Source: VMEP01 sp964414265 (lineage in GTDB: Bacteria > Patescibacteriota > Minisyncoccia > Phycocordibacterales > VMEP01). From it: a stretch of 19,790 nt of DNA. Below the pieces are notes generated by a model that was not told the origin of the DNA, ran no database searches, and was given only the letters and a program-made list of their open reading frames with translations. Position 1 is the stretch's first letter, and every line of letters starts with the position of its first letter. Shown here piece by piece: positions 13,179-19,728 of the stretch. The position numbers and the translations under genes were made by a program. The stretch is taken from NCBI GenBank assembly GCA_964414265.1, contig CAYPVT010000014.1:1-19790 (forward strand). The letters run 5' to 3'.

Positions 13179-14900
13179 CTACAAAAGCATCCTCACTAAC
13201 CTCAAATCTTCAAATGAGTACTTGCCTTTAAACTTCTCAAAAACGGGAGTTAGTTTCCCGTCGTCGTTTTTCTTGAATTCCTTCTTTATTTCAGGAATAG
13301 CTTTAATTGTTTTACCTGAAATAATTTTTTCAATGTCTTTATCTGAAATCTTTTTTTCTTCGTGCAATTTTTCTATATGAGAAATAATCGTTGATTCTGT
13401 AAGCCCCCGCTTCTTAGAAATGTCTCTGAGGCTTCCTCCCTCCTTAATGATAGTTAGCGTTTCGTCATAAGTTGATATTTTAGATTTTTTTCTCAATTTA
13501 CTATTACCAAATATTTCATTTTCTTTTTTAGTTACACCAACAAACTCACCGTCACACGCAGTAATAAAATTATTGTGCATTTTTAAAATTTCCTCTTTGG
13601 AAATTTTTTCAAAACCATTACTTACTTCGTCAGACAAAAAACGGAACGATTCATCCTTGGCTAAAATTTCAGGGTGCACTTGAAAAGTCCTCGCGTTCCA
13701 ACCAAGAAGGTGTAGTCCAGAAAGCCTTCGTACGCGAGAAAGGGCCACGTAGCCTTGCCCAAACTCAAAAACCTGAGATAGGTCCATAACCGCCTCATCC
13801 AAGCTCATTCCTTGGCTTTTGTGCACCGTAATCGCCCAAGCAAGTCGTAGTGGCACCTGAACAATTCTCGCGCGAACAACCCCATTTTCTTCAACCACCC
13901 ACTCAAGCGGAGCGACCTCAATAGTCATTCCGTTTCTTTTTTTAACTAAAGGCTGACCACTTGTTCTTGAAAAACCGACCACCGTTCCAAGTGTTCCGTT
14001 AACAAATCCATCACGCATGTTATTTTTTGTGAACATAACCGAAGCGCCAACCTTAAGCGCTAATCTCTCTGGAGACAAACAACCTTTTATAAGAGCGGCA
14101 ACTAAAGCTGGCGCTCCTTGCGAAGACATTTCAAAAACACGCTCTTCGTTTTCAATCTTTAAAAGAGTATCGTCATTTACACGATCAACATCGGCGTTGT
14201 GTGAAAAAAGTTTTGGCACTCCTTTCGGAGCCGAGCTATGTGCTATTTTTCGCTTTTCAATATGCCCCATGTGCTCCTCGTCAAAATCATTACTTCTAAT
14301 CGCAGACAAAATGGAAAGAAAAATATCATCGTCCTGGCGATGTTGCTCTGTGAGATAACAAACAATCGGGCGAGCCTTCTCCCAAGCGGTCGAATCACAA
14401 GCAAAGCGCGCAACCGGACTTTCAATTAAGAGACCTTGTCTATCTTCATTTCTATCAATTCTAACGATTGGTGGAAGCTGAAAAAAATCACCAACAAAAA
14501 CAACCTGTAGCCCTCCGAACGGTTCTGAGTTTTGTTTAACCTCTCTACAAACGGCATCAACCATAGAAAGTGTTTCAGCAGAAAGCATCGAAACCTCGTC
14601 GATAATTAAAATCTTTGTGCGACGAAGACGTTTGCTAATGTGTTCACTTCCGGCAATTTTATCTAAATCATATTTATCGAGTTTATTTTTTATTCCAATT
14701 CCACTCCAAGAGTGAATTGTCATTCCCCCTATGTGAGTTGCGGCGATTCCAGTAGAAGCGGTGATTGCCGGATCAATATTGTAAGAATGCAGGTATTTAA
14801 CATACTCATTTACTGTATGAGTTTTACCGCTGCCAGGCTCACCTGTTAGAAAAACATTAGCGCCAGTTTTTAAAATATTAAGCGCTTCGTCTTGTGTCAT
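13179..14900 (-). CDS. Pif1-like superfamily 1 helicase with C-terminal helix-turn-helix
   Basis: ATP-dependent 5'-3' DNA helicase type. 573 residues. Seen: Walker A GEPGSGKT (20-27), TASTGIAATHIGGMTIHSWSGIG (48-70), Walker B IIDEVSML (99-106), GGLQVVFVGDFFQLPP (129-144), LTEQHRQ (183-189), ITVHKSQGMS (357-366) and YVALSRV (384-390). These are the ordered SF1B/Pif1 motifs. The C-terminal region (about 474-512, TYDETLTIIKEGGSLRDI then RGLTESTIISHIEKL) resembles the HTH domain found at the C terminus of RecQ and some Pif1-like proteins. Its promoter places TATAAT 6 nt before ATG, so a leaderless mRNA is predicted. Confidence 0.93.
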   Translation of the reverse strand: MTQDEALNILKTGANVFLTGEPGSGKTHTVNEYVKYLHSYNIDPAITASTGIAATHIGGMTIHSWSGIGIKNKLDKYDLDKIAGSEHISKRLRRTKILIIDEVSMLSAETLSMVDAVCREVKQNSEPFGGLQVVFVGDFFQLPPIVRIDRNEDRQGLLIESPVARFACDSTAWEKARPIVCYLTEQHRQDDDIFLSILSAIRSNDFDEEHMGHIEKRKIAHSSAPKGVPKLFSHNADVDRVNDDTLLKIENEERVFEMSSQGAPALVAALIKGCLSPERLALKVGASVMFTKNNMRDGFVNGTLGTVVGFSRTSGQPLVKKRNGMTIEVAPLEWVVEENGVVRARIVQVPLRLAWAITVHKSQGMSLDEAVMDLSQVFEFGQGYVALSRVRRLSGLHLLGWNARTFQVHPEILAKDESFRFLSDEVSNGFEKISKEEILKMHNNFITACDGEFVGVTKKENEIFGNSKLRKKSKISTYDETLTIIKEGGSLRDISKKRGLTESTIISHIEKLHEEKKISDKDIEKIISGKTIKAIPEIKKEFKKNDDGKLTPVFEKFKGKYSFEDLRLVRMLL

Positions 14901-14906
14901 AAAGCG

Positions 14907-14915
14907 ATTATAGCA
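14907..14915 (-). promoter_or_regulatory. Helicase promoter, predicted leaderless
   Basis: Minus-strand TGC-TATAAT (hexamer 14907-14912), then CGCTTT, then ATG. It is almost identical to the argS element (TGCTAGAAT-CGCCTT-ATG). No clear -35. Confidence 0.65.
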
Positions 14916-14956
14916 GATGGCTTATATATTATTTTGAAAGAAAAAACACCATTTCC

Positions 14957-14985
14957 TTGTACTAAGAGTGATGGGTCGATTTAAT
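14957..14985 (+). promoter_or_regulatory. Possible promoter of the small secreted protein gene
   Basis: TTGTAC (14957-14962), 17-nt spacer, TTTAAT (14980-14985), 20 nt before the ATG at 15006. The -35 is weak. No SD precedes the ATG. Confidence 0.4.
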
Positions 14986-15005
14986 CATTAAAAACCAACA
15001 AAATT

Positions 15006-15386
15006 ATGAAAAAAATTATTTTAGGGTTTGGTGCACTAGCTGTCGTGCTTGGGTCTATCGGATTCTCCACAAACACAGCGTTAGCTTATAAGGATGACCC
15101 AAATGTTAAAGGTCCTTACTACACAACCGAACGCCATACTGCAATGGAAAAAGCTTTCGAGAATAAAGATTACGAGGCTTGGAAAAATCTCATGCAAAAC
15201 AGAGGGCGCGTAACAGAAGTTATTAATAAAGACAACTTCGCAAAGTTCGCTGAAGCTCATGAATTAATGGAGCAGGGAAAAACAACAGAGGCACGTAAAA
15301 TTATGAATGACCTTGGTTTAGGTCTTGATAATGGTTTTAAGCAAGGAGTAGACAGGGGGCACATGGGCAGAGGTTTCAATCGATAA
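15006..15386 (+). CDS. Small secreted protein of unknown function
   Basis: 126 residues. A clear signal peptide (MKKIILGFGALAVVLG, ending near ALA-Y at about 27) leads into a mature domain that looks all-helical and charged: ERHTAMEKAFENKDYEAWKN and FAEAHELMEQGKTTEARKIM. It ends in a Gly/Arg-rich tail (GHMGRGFNR). I do not recognise a named family. It lies directly upstream of an ECF sigma factor and a membrane protein on the same strand, but a terminator separates them. It may be a target of that sigma factor or an envelope sensor partner; this is inference. Confidence 0.8.
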   Translation: MKKIILGFGALAVVLGSIGFSTNTALAYKDDPNVKGPYYTTERHTAMEKAFENKDYEAWKNLMQNRGRVTEVINKDNFAKFAEAHELMEQGKTTEARKIMNDLGLGLDNGFKQGVDRGHMGRGFNR

Positions 15387-15394
15387 CGACGTAA

Positions 15395-15421
15395 TAAACC
15401 CCGACCACAAATCGGGGTTTA
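15395..15421 (+). terminator. Terminator after the small secreted protein gene
   Basis: TAAACCCCGA (15395-15404) and TCGGGGTTTA (15412-15421) pair perfectly around a 7-nt loop. The tail is only moderately T-rich (TTTATTATAT). Confidence 0.8.
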
Positions 15422-15440
15422 TTATATAAAACAAAATCCC

Positions 15441-15449
15441 TGATAAACT
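15441..15449 (+). promoter_or_regulatory. ECF sigma gene promoter, predicted leaderless
   Basis: TGA-TAAACT (hexamer 15444-15449, four of six consensus bases), then CTTATT, then ATG. The spacing matches the argS and helicase elements. Confidence 0.45.
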
Positions 15450-15455
15450 CTTATT

Positions 15456-15998
15456 ATGCCCAATGTAAAAAAACTTTCAGACGAAGAACTTGTTAAAAAA
15501 ATCCAGTCTTCTGATCAGGAGCTTTATGCAATCATTATTGAACGATACCAAAATAAACTATTACGCTACGCCAACAGTTTAATAAAAGACGAAAACAAAG
15601 CCGTTGATGCTGTTCAAGAATCTTTTATCAAAGCCTTCATTAATTTAAAAAGTTTTGATGGAGGTAAAAAATTCTCAAGCTGGATATACCGCATTGTTCA
15701 CAATGAAATCCTAAACATGGTGAAAAAATACCAAAAAGAAATATTGCTCCCTGAAAATTTTGACCAAGCAAGCGAAGAAGATATCCAAAAAGAATTTGAA
15801 CAAAAAGAAACGAGTGAGGTGGTAGAAAAATGTCTAAGGGAAATGCCTATTATTTACTCAGAACCACTCGCCCTTTACTATATAGACGAGAAGTCATACG
15901 AAGAGATAAGTGACATTCTAAGATTACCTATGGGTACCGTCGCGACACGCATTAGTCGAGCGAAAAAATTAATGAAAAATTTATGCCAAAAGAAATAA
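15456..15998 (+). CDS. ECF-type RNA polymerase sigma-70 factor
   Basis: 180 residues. Region 2 appears as ELYAIIIERYQNKLLRYANS, then AVDAVQESFIKAFINL and FSSWIYRIVHNEILN. Region 4 appears as LALYYIDEKSYEEISDILRL and MGTVATRISRAKKLMKNL, a classic helix-turn-helix for the -35 element. There is no region 1.1 or 3, as expected of an ECF sigma. Its last 16 nt overlap the start of the next gene, a three-helix membrane protein, which is the usual arrangement for a sigma factor and its membrane anti-sigma. Confidence 0.95.
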   Translation: MPNVKKLSDEELVKKIQSSDQELYAIIIERYQNKLLRYANSLIKDENKAVDAVQESFIKAFINLKSFDGGKKFSSWIYRIVHNEILNMVKKYQKEILLPENFDQASEEDIQKEFEQKETSEVVEKCLREMPIIYSEPLALYYIDEKSYEEISDILRLPMGTVATRISRAKKLMKNLCQKK

Positions 15999-16468
15999 AA
16001 AATATCAGTAGTGCTGTAATGAACCAAATAAAACACAGGGAAATAAAAATGCGCCCTAAATTATACTTTGTGGTCGGATCAATCCTTACTTTTGTTGGTT
16101 TAATTTCAACGGTAATAACTTCCGTTTTTCTTGTTAGCCTAACAAGGTTCTTCTTCCGCTCACATGGACCAATGGGACAATATAGACTAGAACAACTTCT
16201 TTATTCATTTCCTTGGTGGGTACCAATATTGGCTATTGTCGCATTAATAGTAGGAATATGGATTCTTCAGCACTATGATTTTTCTTATAAAAAGAGTATC
16301 CCAGTAATGATTATTGGTTTTATTTTAGCAATCATAACTACGGGATGGCTCCTTGATATGACGGGACTAAACGACTCTTTGGCTAGGCGTGGCCCAATGA
16401 AGGGCCTGATGAGGCCTTATCTTGAAAATATCAACTTTCAACCTGATTCAAACTGGAGAAGATTTTAA
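15983..16468 (+). CDS. Three-helix membrane protein, candidate anti-sigma factor
   Basis: 161 residues. A short basic cytoplasmic N-terminus (IKNISSAVMNQIKHREIKMR) is followed by about three membrane segments (near 27-53, 75-94 and 105-122) and a polar tail. No classical zinc-binding anti-sigma motif (H-x-x-x-C-x-x-C) is present. The role is inferred from the 16-nt overlap with the ECF sigma gene and the short N-terminal region available to hold sigma. It ends two bases before a convergent gene, with no clear terminator between them. Confidence 0.7.
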   Translation: MPKEIKNISSAVMNQIKHREIKMRPKLYFVVGSILTFVGLISTVITSVFLVSLTRFFFRSHGPMGQYRLEQLLYSFPWWVPILAIVALIVGIWILQHYDFSYKKSIPVMIIGFILAIITTGWLLDMTGLNDSLARRGPMKGLMRPYLENINFQPDSNWRRF

Positions 16469-16470
16469 TT

Positions 16471-17040
16471 TTAAAAACGAACTGTTTTTATTGTCTCACT
16501 AAAATCGGTAAGTATTTTGTCTCTTGGATCGTTATAAAAAGCAGTAAACATATAAACAAAAATCTGACGCGCAACAACAATATTTTCATTTTCATATAAA
16601 CCAGATGCGTGGTATGAAAGCGCTGGCTCACCCGCTAGAGTAGTTTCGGAAATAACACCATCTGATAATTTAAAGTTTGAAAAATTTGTTCCCTCTATGA
16701 AACTACGCGCGGTGTAATTATCTAAATTGTTTTGAAAAATCCCAATAGTAATCGTCGGCGGACCGTCTCTCTCTGGAGTAGAACTACCGGTAACCAAGTC
16801 CCTGTTCTCTTTAGTGTCTTCCATAAGCACAATAGTGTATCTTTCGCGCTCCCCAGAACCTTCTTCCATTATTTCGTGGGCAATAAAATATCCATCTGGC
16901 ACAGAAAAACTAATACCAAACTTTTCAGAAACGTACTGTTCTTCCTTTACTGGGGCGCTTGCTTTCTCAGCAAACAGAAGCCACATGGTAAAGCCCGCCA
17001 CTAAAACAAAAATTGTAAAAATTAATATATTCCTTTTCAC
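16471..17040 (-). CDS. Membrane-anchored or secreted protein of unknown function
   Basis: 189 residues starting at GTG. The N-terminus MKRNILIFTIFVLVAGFTMWLLF is a signal anchor or signal peptide, then a soluble domain follows with SEKFGISFSVPDGYFI and alternating strands to TDFSETIKTVRF. The F-x-I-S-F-S-V-P-x-G-Y start and overall size recall PsbP-like/lipoprotein folds in other bacteria, but I cannot assign it. It lies 25 nt after the NADAR gene stop on the same strand, so the two may be cotranscribed. No SD. Confidence 0.75.
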   Translation of the reverse strand: MKRNILIFTIFVLVAGFTMWLLFAEKASAPVKEEQYVSEKFGISFSVPDGYFIAHEIMEEGSGERERYTIVLMEDTKENRDLVTGSSTPERDGPPTITIGIFQNNLDNYTARSFIEGTNFSNFKLSDGVISETTLAGEPALSYHASGLYENENIVVARQIFVYMFTAFYNDPRDKILTDFSETIKTVRF

Positions 17041-17065
17041 GTTTTAAAAAATAAAATAATTATTA

Positions 17066-17521
17066 CTAATTTACATTTTTAAATTCCTCTCTAACCTCCA
17101 TCCAAAGTTTACCAAGGTGATTTTCGCCATCTTTATTTGGTCCCCAACCCCAATACGAGTCGCGCCATGAATCCTCAGTTAATTCCTTATCACCCGACTC
17201 AAGAAGTTTCTTTTTAACATAAGGATGCTGTTCAACTTTCTCCCGCAAAATATCTTTCATCACGTCAAGTTTTACTTCACCCCAATCTTTTCTTTGCTTA
17301 TCTTTATTTGCATTGGCAAGTTTTTGTGAATCGTGCGCTGAGCGGGTATTTCTTATTTGTTCTTTCATTCCCACATCCTCGAATTTTTCCGAATGATAAG
17401 CGTGTTCGGATGTCGGATAAAGTTTCCCTTTCCATTCCAACATAAAAGAAGAATAGTTGGAAAAAACATAAAACTCATGTTCGTAAAAGAAAATTTGTTT
17501 TTCTGTGTCGTTTCCGTGCAT
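17066..17521 (-). CDS. NADAR/YbiA-like N-glycosidase family protein
   Basis: 151 residues. Family pattern in order: HEFYVFSNYSSFMLEW (15-30), YPTSEHAYHSEKF (35-47), RKDWGEVKLDVMKDILREK (77-95), LLESGDKELTEDS (106-118), DSYWGWG (121-127) and NHLGKLWMEVR (134-144). E. coli YbiA removes damaged riboflavin-pathway intermediates, and some NADAR proteins remove ADP-ribose from guanine beside DarT-type toxins. No DarT-like gene or riboflavin gene is visible here, so the substrate is open. The promoter places a -10-like hexamer 6 nt before ATG (leaderless). Confidence 0.9.
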   Translation of the reverse strand: MHGNDTEKQIFFYEHEFYVFSNYSSFMLEWKGKLYPTSEHAYHSEKFEDVGMKEQIRNTRSAHDSQKLANANKDKQRKDWGEVKLDVMKDILREKVEQHPYVKKKLLESGDKELTEDSWRDSYWGWGPNKDGENHLGKLWMEVREEFKNVN

Positions 17522-17527
17522 ATCAAA

Positions 17528-17536
17528 ACTCTATCA
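17528..17536 (-). promoter_or_regulatory. NADAR gene promoter, predicted leaderless
   Basis: Minus-strand TGA-TAGAGT (four of six consensus bases), then TTTGAT, then ATG. Same geometry as the argS and helicase elements. Confidence 0.45.
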
Positions 17537-17885
17537 AGTTAGGGGCTAAATGTCATTCAAGCTCGTTTAGGATTCTGGGTGCCTATCGAGGTTTGGTCGC
17601 GAGTTACTAATTCGCTTCGCTCATAAGTACTTGCTACCCCGCCTCCGTCTTTCAAATCCCGTTCGCAAGCAAAGCCCGCCCGAACGGATTTATCTGGGCG
17701 GGCAGTTTGCTCGCTTAAGCACACAACACAAAAACTGTCTTACGGCGGTCTCTGTTCTTGTGTCTTAGTCTTGATAAGATTATACTCACGATTTCTGATA
17801 CTGAATATATTCAGAATCTCTATACACAGCTCAATTTTATTAAAGAATTACAGAAAGCTGAACTTACTGAAAACGTAGCCTGATT
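17537..17885. other. Gene-poor structured spacer
   Basis: About 350 nt with no convincing gene. It holds a perfect 8-bp hairpin (17674-17681 with 17696-17703, GCCCGCCC/GGGCGGGC), an overlapping 11-bp pairing with one bulge (17655-17666 with 17681-17691), and a perfect 14-nt palindrome (CTGAATATATTCAG, 17801-17814). On the minus strand 17557-17739 is open without a good start. On the plus strand 17733-17881 is open, with a coding-like ending (IQNLYTQLNFIKELQKAELT) but no ATG. It may hold remnants of a decayed gene or a repeat element. Confidence 0.5.
17733..17881 (+). pseudogene. Possible 3' remnant of a gene
   Basis: About 49 codons ending in TGA, with a plausible helical sequence (DKIILTISDTEYIQNLYTQL then NFIKELQKAELTENVA). 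There is no ATG start, and a stop codon lies close upstream in frame. It converges on the S51 gene, with 4 nt between the two stops. It could be chance. Confidence 0.22.
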
Positions 17886-18446
17886 TTAGTTTAGAATAAT
17901 TACCTTGTGCTCATATTCCTTAAGAAATAGACTTTCTAGATTTTTACCAACATCTTTGAAAACATCTTTGAATTCATCCTTGTAGTGAGGAATAATCTTG
18001 ATTGGCAATATACCCAATCCTCCAGACACAATCTGGGCACTTGGGCTATAGAAAAACTTTGCCAATACATTCGCACCTGCTGATTCACCCGCAACCGTCT
18101 TCCCATCAAGACAATCTTTCAGATTAGGAAACTTTCTCAATGCTTCAAGTAATTTTAAGGATGTTCCACCTTGAAAATATATAATATTCGCAGATTTTAT
18201 TTGTTCAATAAATGATTTTTCATTTGCAACATCAAAATTCAACTTCTCTTGGTGTTTGTTTTGGTTAAATTCACCCTTAACTCTTTCTGTAGTTACTGGT
18301 ATTCGTTCAACATCTTTTGCAAATGGAACAATCAAAACCTCTGCCTTTTCAGGAGCATCTTTCAGTATTTCTTTGTAGAAATCTGAATTATTTTCTTTTT
18401 GATTACCAGGAGTAAATCCTCCGTGTAGTATAAATTTTGCTGTCAT
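17886..18446 (-). CDS. Peptidase S51 (dipeptidase E-like) family protein
   Basis: 186 residues. Seen: the N-terminal LHGGFTP, IIYFQGGTSLKLLEAL (88-103), the nucleophile elbow AGESAGANVLAKFF (119-132) with Ser122, and GGLGILPIKIIPHY (142-155) with His154. These fit the class-I-glutamine-amidotransferase-like S51 family, in which Ser and His are catalytic. It stops at KVIILN, where relatives usually continue through a further 'D-x-x-A-L' strand, so the C-terminus looks short by perhaps 20-30 residues. The cellular role is unknown; PepE hydrolyses Asp-X dipeptides. Confidence 0.85.
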   Translation of the reverse strand: MTAKFILHGGFTPGNQKENNSDFYKEILKDAPEKAEVLIVPFAKDVERIPVTTERVKGEFNQNKHQEKLNFDVANEKSFIEQIKSANIIYFQGGTSLKLLEALRKFPNLKDCLDGKTVAGESAGANVLAKFFYSPSAQIVSGGLGILPIKIIPHYKDEFKDVFKDVGKNLESLFLKEYEHKVIILN

Positions 18447-18492
18447 TTATTTTGTAAGGTTATTTTATGCAGTTCGAATATCACGCTAAAGG

Positions 18493-18564
18493 GGTGCCTG
18501 GAGAGGATCGAACTCTCGATGTCGGATCCACAATCCGAAGTTTTACCACTAAACTACAGGCACC
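18493..18564 (-). tRNA. tRNA-His (anticodon GTG)
   Basis: 72 nt folding as a full cloverleaf: acceptor GTGCCTG/CAGGCAC with the tRNA-His-specific extra 5' G opposite C73, D arm GTTT-AGTGGTA-AAAC, anticodon stem TCGGA/TCCGA with loop TTGTGGA, T arm GAGAG-TTCGATC-CTCTC. The 3' CCA is not encoded (CCT follows C73). The 5' end lies 5 nt after the HNH gene stop codon on the same strand. Confidence 0.97.
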
Positions 18565-18569
18565 ATATA

Positions 18570-19073
18570 CTATTTTTCGCCACGCTTGCTGATAAATTTT
18601 TGCCTCTCTGTTATATCATGATGCACCAAAAAATGACAGTTGTGACAAAGCCAAGCCAAATTTGCAACATTATTATTTTTCCTGTCCTTATCAATGTGGT
18701 GAACGGCCAAAACTCTCCTGTCCTTACCATCACACAAAACACAAACTGGAATAATTTTATTCCTTGCTAAAACACTCCTGTATGCAGATAGTCCATTCTT
18801 CCAATTCGCATGTTTTTCGCCAACAAATTCCTGGTTACGCCATTTTGTCTGACAAGACTTACTACAAAAAAATTTCCCGCTTTTTGACCTTTTTATTTGT
18901 ACCGCCTTTTTGTATGTTTCCCTACTACAAACAAAACACTTTTTTAAAACCCCGTTCCTTAACCCTATATGATGACAAACGACAGAACAATATTTTCCTC
19001 CTCCATTTTTCACAAAAAATGGTTTAGTTTTAAATTCTTTATCACAAATCTTGCACTTTTTAACAACTGACAT
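18570..19073 (-). CDS. HNH endonuclease with N-terminal zinc-finger pairs
   Basis: 167 residues. Two Cys4 zinc-ribbon-like units come first (C7, C10, C29, C33 and C46, C49, C70, C74). A NUMOD-like linker HANWKNGLSAYRSVL follows, then the HNH core: CVLC (111-114), VHHIDKDRKNNNVANLAWLC and CHNC (143-146) with HFLVHH. This fits phage/homing-type HNH nucleases that cut DNA. It lies immediately upstream of tRNA-His. Its promoter (TTTACT, 17 nt, TAAAAT) ends 6 nt before ATG, so a leaderless mRNA running on through the tRNA is likely. Confidence 0.9.
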   Translation of the reverse strand: MSVVKKCKICDKEFKTKPFFVKNGGGKYCSVVCHHIGLRNGVLKKCFVCSRETYKKAVQIKRSKSGKFFCSKSCQTKWRNQEFVGEKHANWKNGLSAYRSVLARNKIIPVCVLCDGKDRRVLAVHHIDKDRKNNNVANLAWLCHNCHFLVHHDITERQKFISKRGEK

Positions 19074-19079
19074 GCCGTT

Positions 19080-19108
19080 ATTTTATAATTTATTACTTCA
19101 AAAGTAAA
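19080..19108 (-). promoter_or_regulatory. HNH gene promoter, predicted leaderless
   Basis: Minus-strand TTTACT (19103-19108), 17-nt spacer, TAAAAT (19080-19085), then AACGGC and ATG. No upstream TG, but a better -35 than most others here. Confidence 0.55.
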
Positions 19109-19161
19109 GTAGTGTGCCTGTGGATTAAATATCAATCTCTATAGACAACCTTTACCGAAAA

Positions 19162-19713
19162 TTATCTGTATGTTGGTTTTTCTTCTTTAATATTGGCTTG
19201 ATAGTTAGTATGTCGAGCGAGTGCATAAAGAAGTGAAGACAACCGATTTAAATAAGCCAGCGTATGTTCCCCAACTTTTACCTCCCCTTCTTCGTAAACA
19301 CCAACAACTCTTCTCTCGGCTCTCCTCGCTAAAGTGCGCGCAAAATCAAGATTTGCTGAAAGTGAAGTTCCGCCAGAAATAAAAAAAGTCTTAATTGGTG
19401 GTAATTCTTTTTCTATGTCGTCTATTATTTTTTCCACCTCTTCCACTTTTTCTTTTGTAATAATTTTATCTGCACCAGCGAGTTCTGCTTGAACAATAAA
19501 AAGGTTCTGTTGTACTGCATTTATTATTTCTTCTACTTTCAACTTTCCACATTCGACTTTCGTCTGGTGCGCAAGCACCTTACAAACACCAAGAAAAGAA
19601 TTTATTTCATCAAGCGTACCTAAAGCCTCGGCGATTGCAGAGCTTTTAGAGATTCTCTGGTCACAGCCAAAAATAGTTGTCTTTCCACTATCTCCTTTTT
19701 TTGTATACAACAT
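19162..19713 (-). CDS. Cob(I)alamin adenosyltransferase, PduO type
   Basis: Transfers the adenosyl group of ATP to reduced cobalamin. 183 residues from the chosen ATG. Seen: the N-terminal LYTKKGDSGKTTIFG (2-16), GTLDEINSFLG (32-42), DFARTLARRAERRVVGV (123-139) and NRLSSLLYALARHTN (156-170), the family's ATP- and cobalamin-site motifs. A TTG nine codons upstream also opens the frame, but the ATG matches the usual family start and lies 6 nt after a -10-like element. No other cobalamin gene is in view; an AdoCbl-dependent ribonucleotide reductase elsewhere would explain it. Confidence 0.93.
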   Translation of the reverse strand: MLYTKKGDSGKTTIFGCDQRISKSSAIAEALGTLDEINSFLGVCKVLAHQTKVECGKLKVEEIINAVQQNLFIVQAELAGADKIITKEKVEEVEKIIDDIEKELPPIKTFFISGGTSLSANLDFARTLARRAERRVVGVYEEGEVKVGEHTLAYLNRLSSLLYALARHTNYQANIKEEKPTYR

Positions 19714-19719
19714 AAGACA

Positions 19720-19728
19720 ATCGTACCA
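19720..19728 (-). promoter_or_regulatory. pduO-like gene promoter, predicted leaderless
   Basis: Minus-strand TGG-TACGAT (four of six consensus bases), then TGTCTT, then ATG. The -35-like TTTAGA 17 nt upstream is weak. Confidence 0.4.

Noticed and set aside
17557..17739. 61-codon minus-strand frame in the spacer upstream of the NADAR gene
   Set aside because: It is open by composition but has no good start, RBS or recognisable domain, and it overlaps strong hairpins. I mention it in the spacer entry only.
18565..18580. Separate promoter directly upstream of tRNA-His (TAGTAT near the HNH stop codon)
   Set aside because: The hexamer ends 3 nt before the tRNA, too close for a normal start site, and the -35 is poor.
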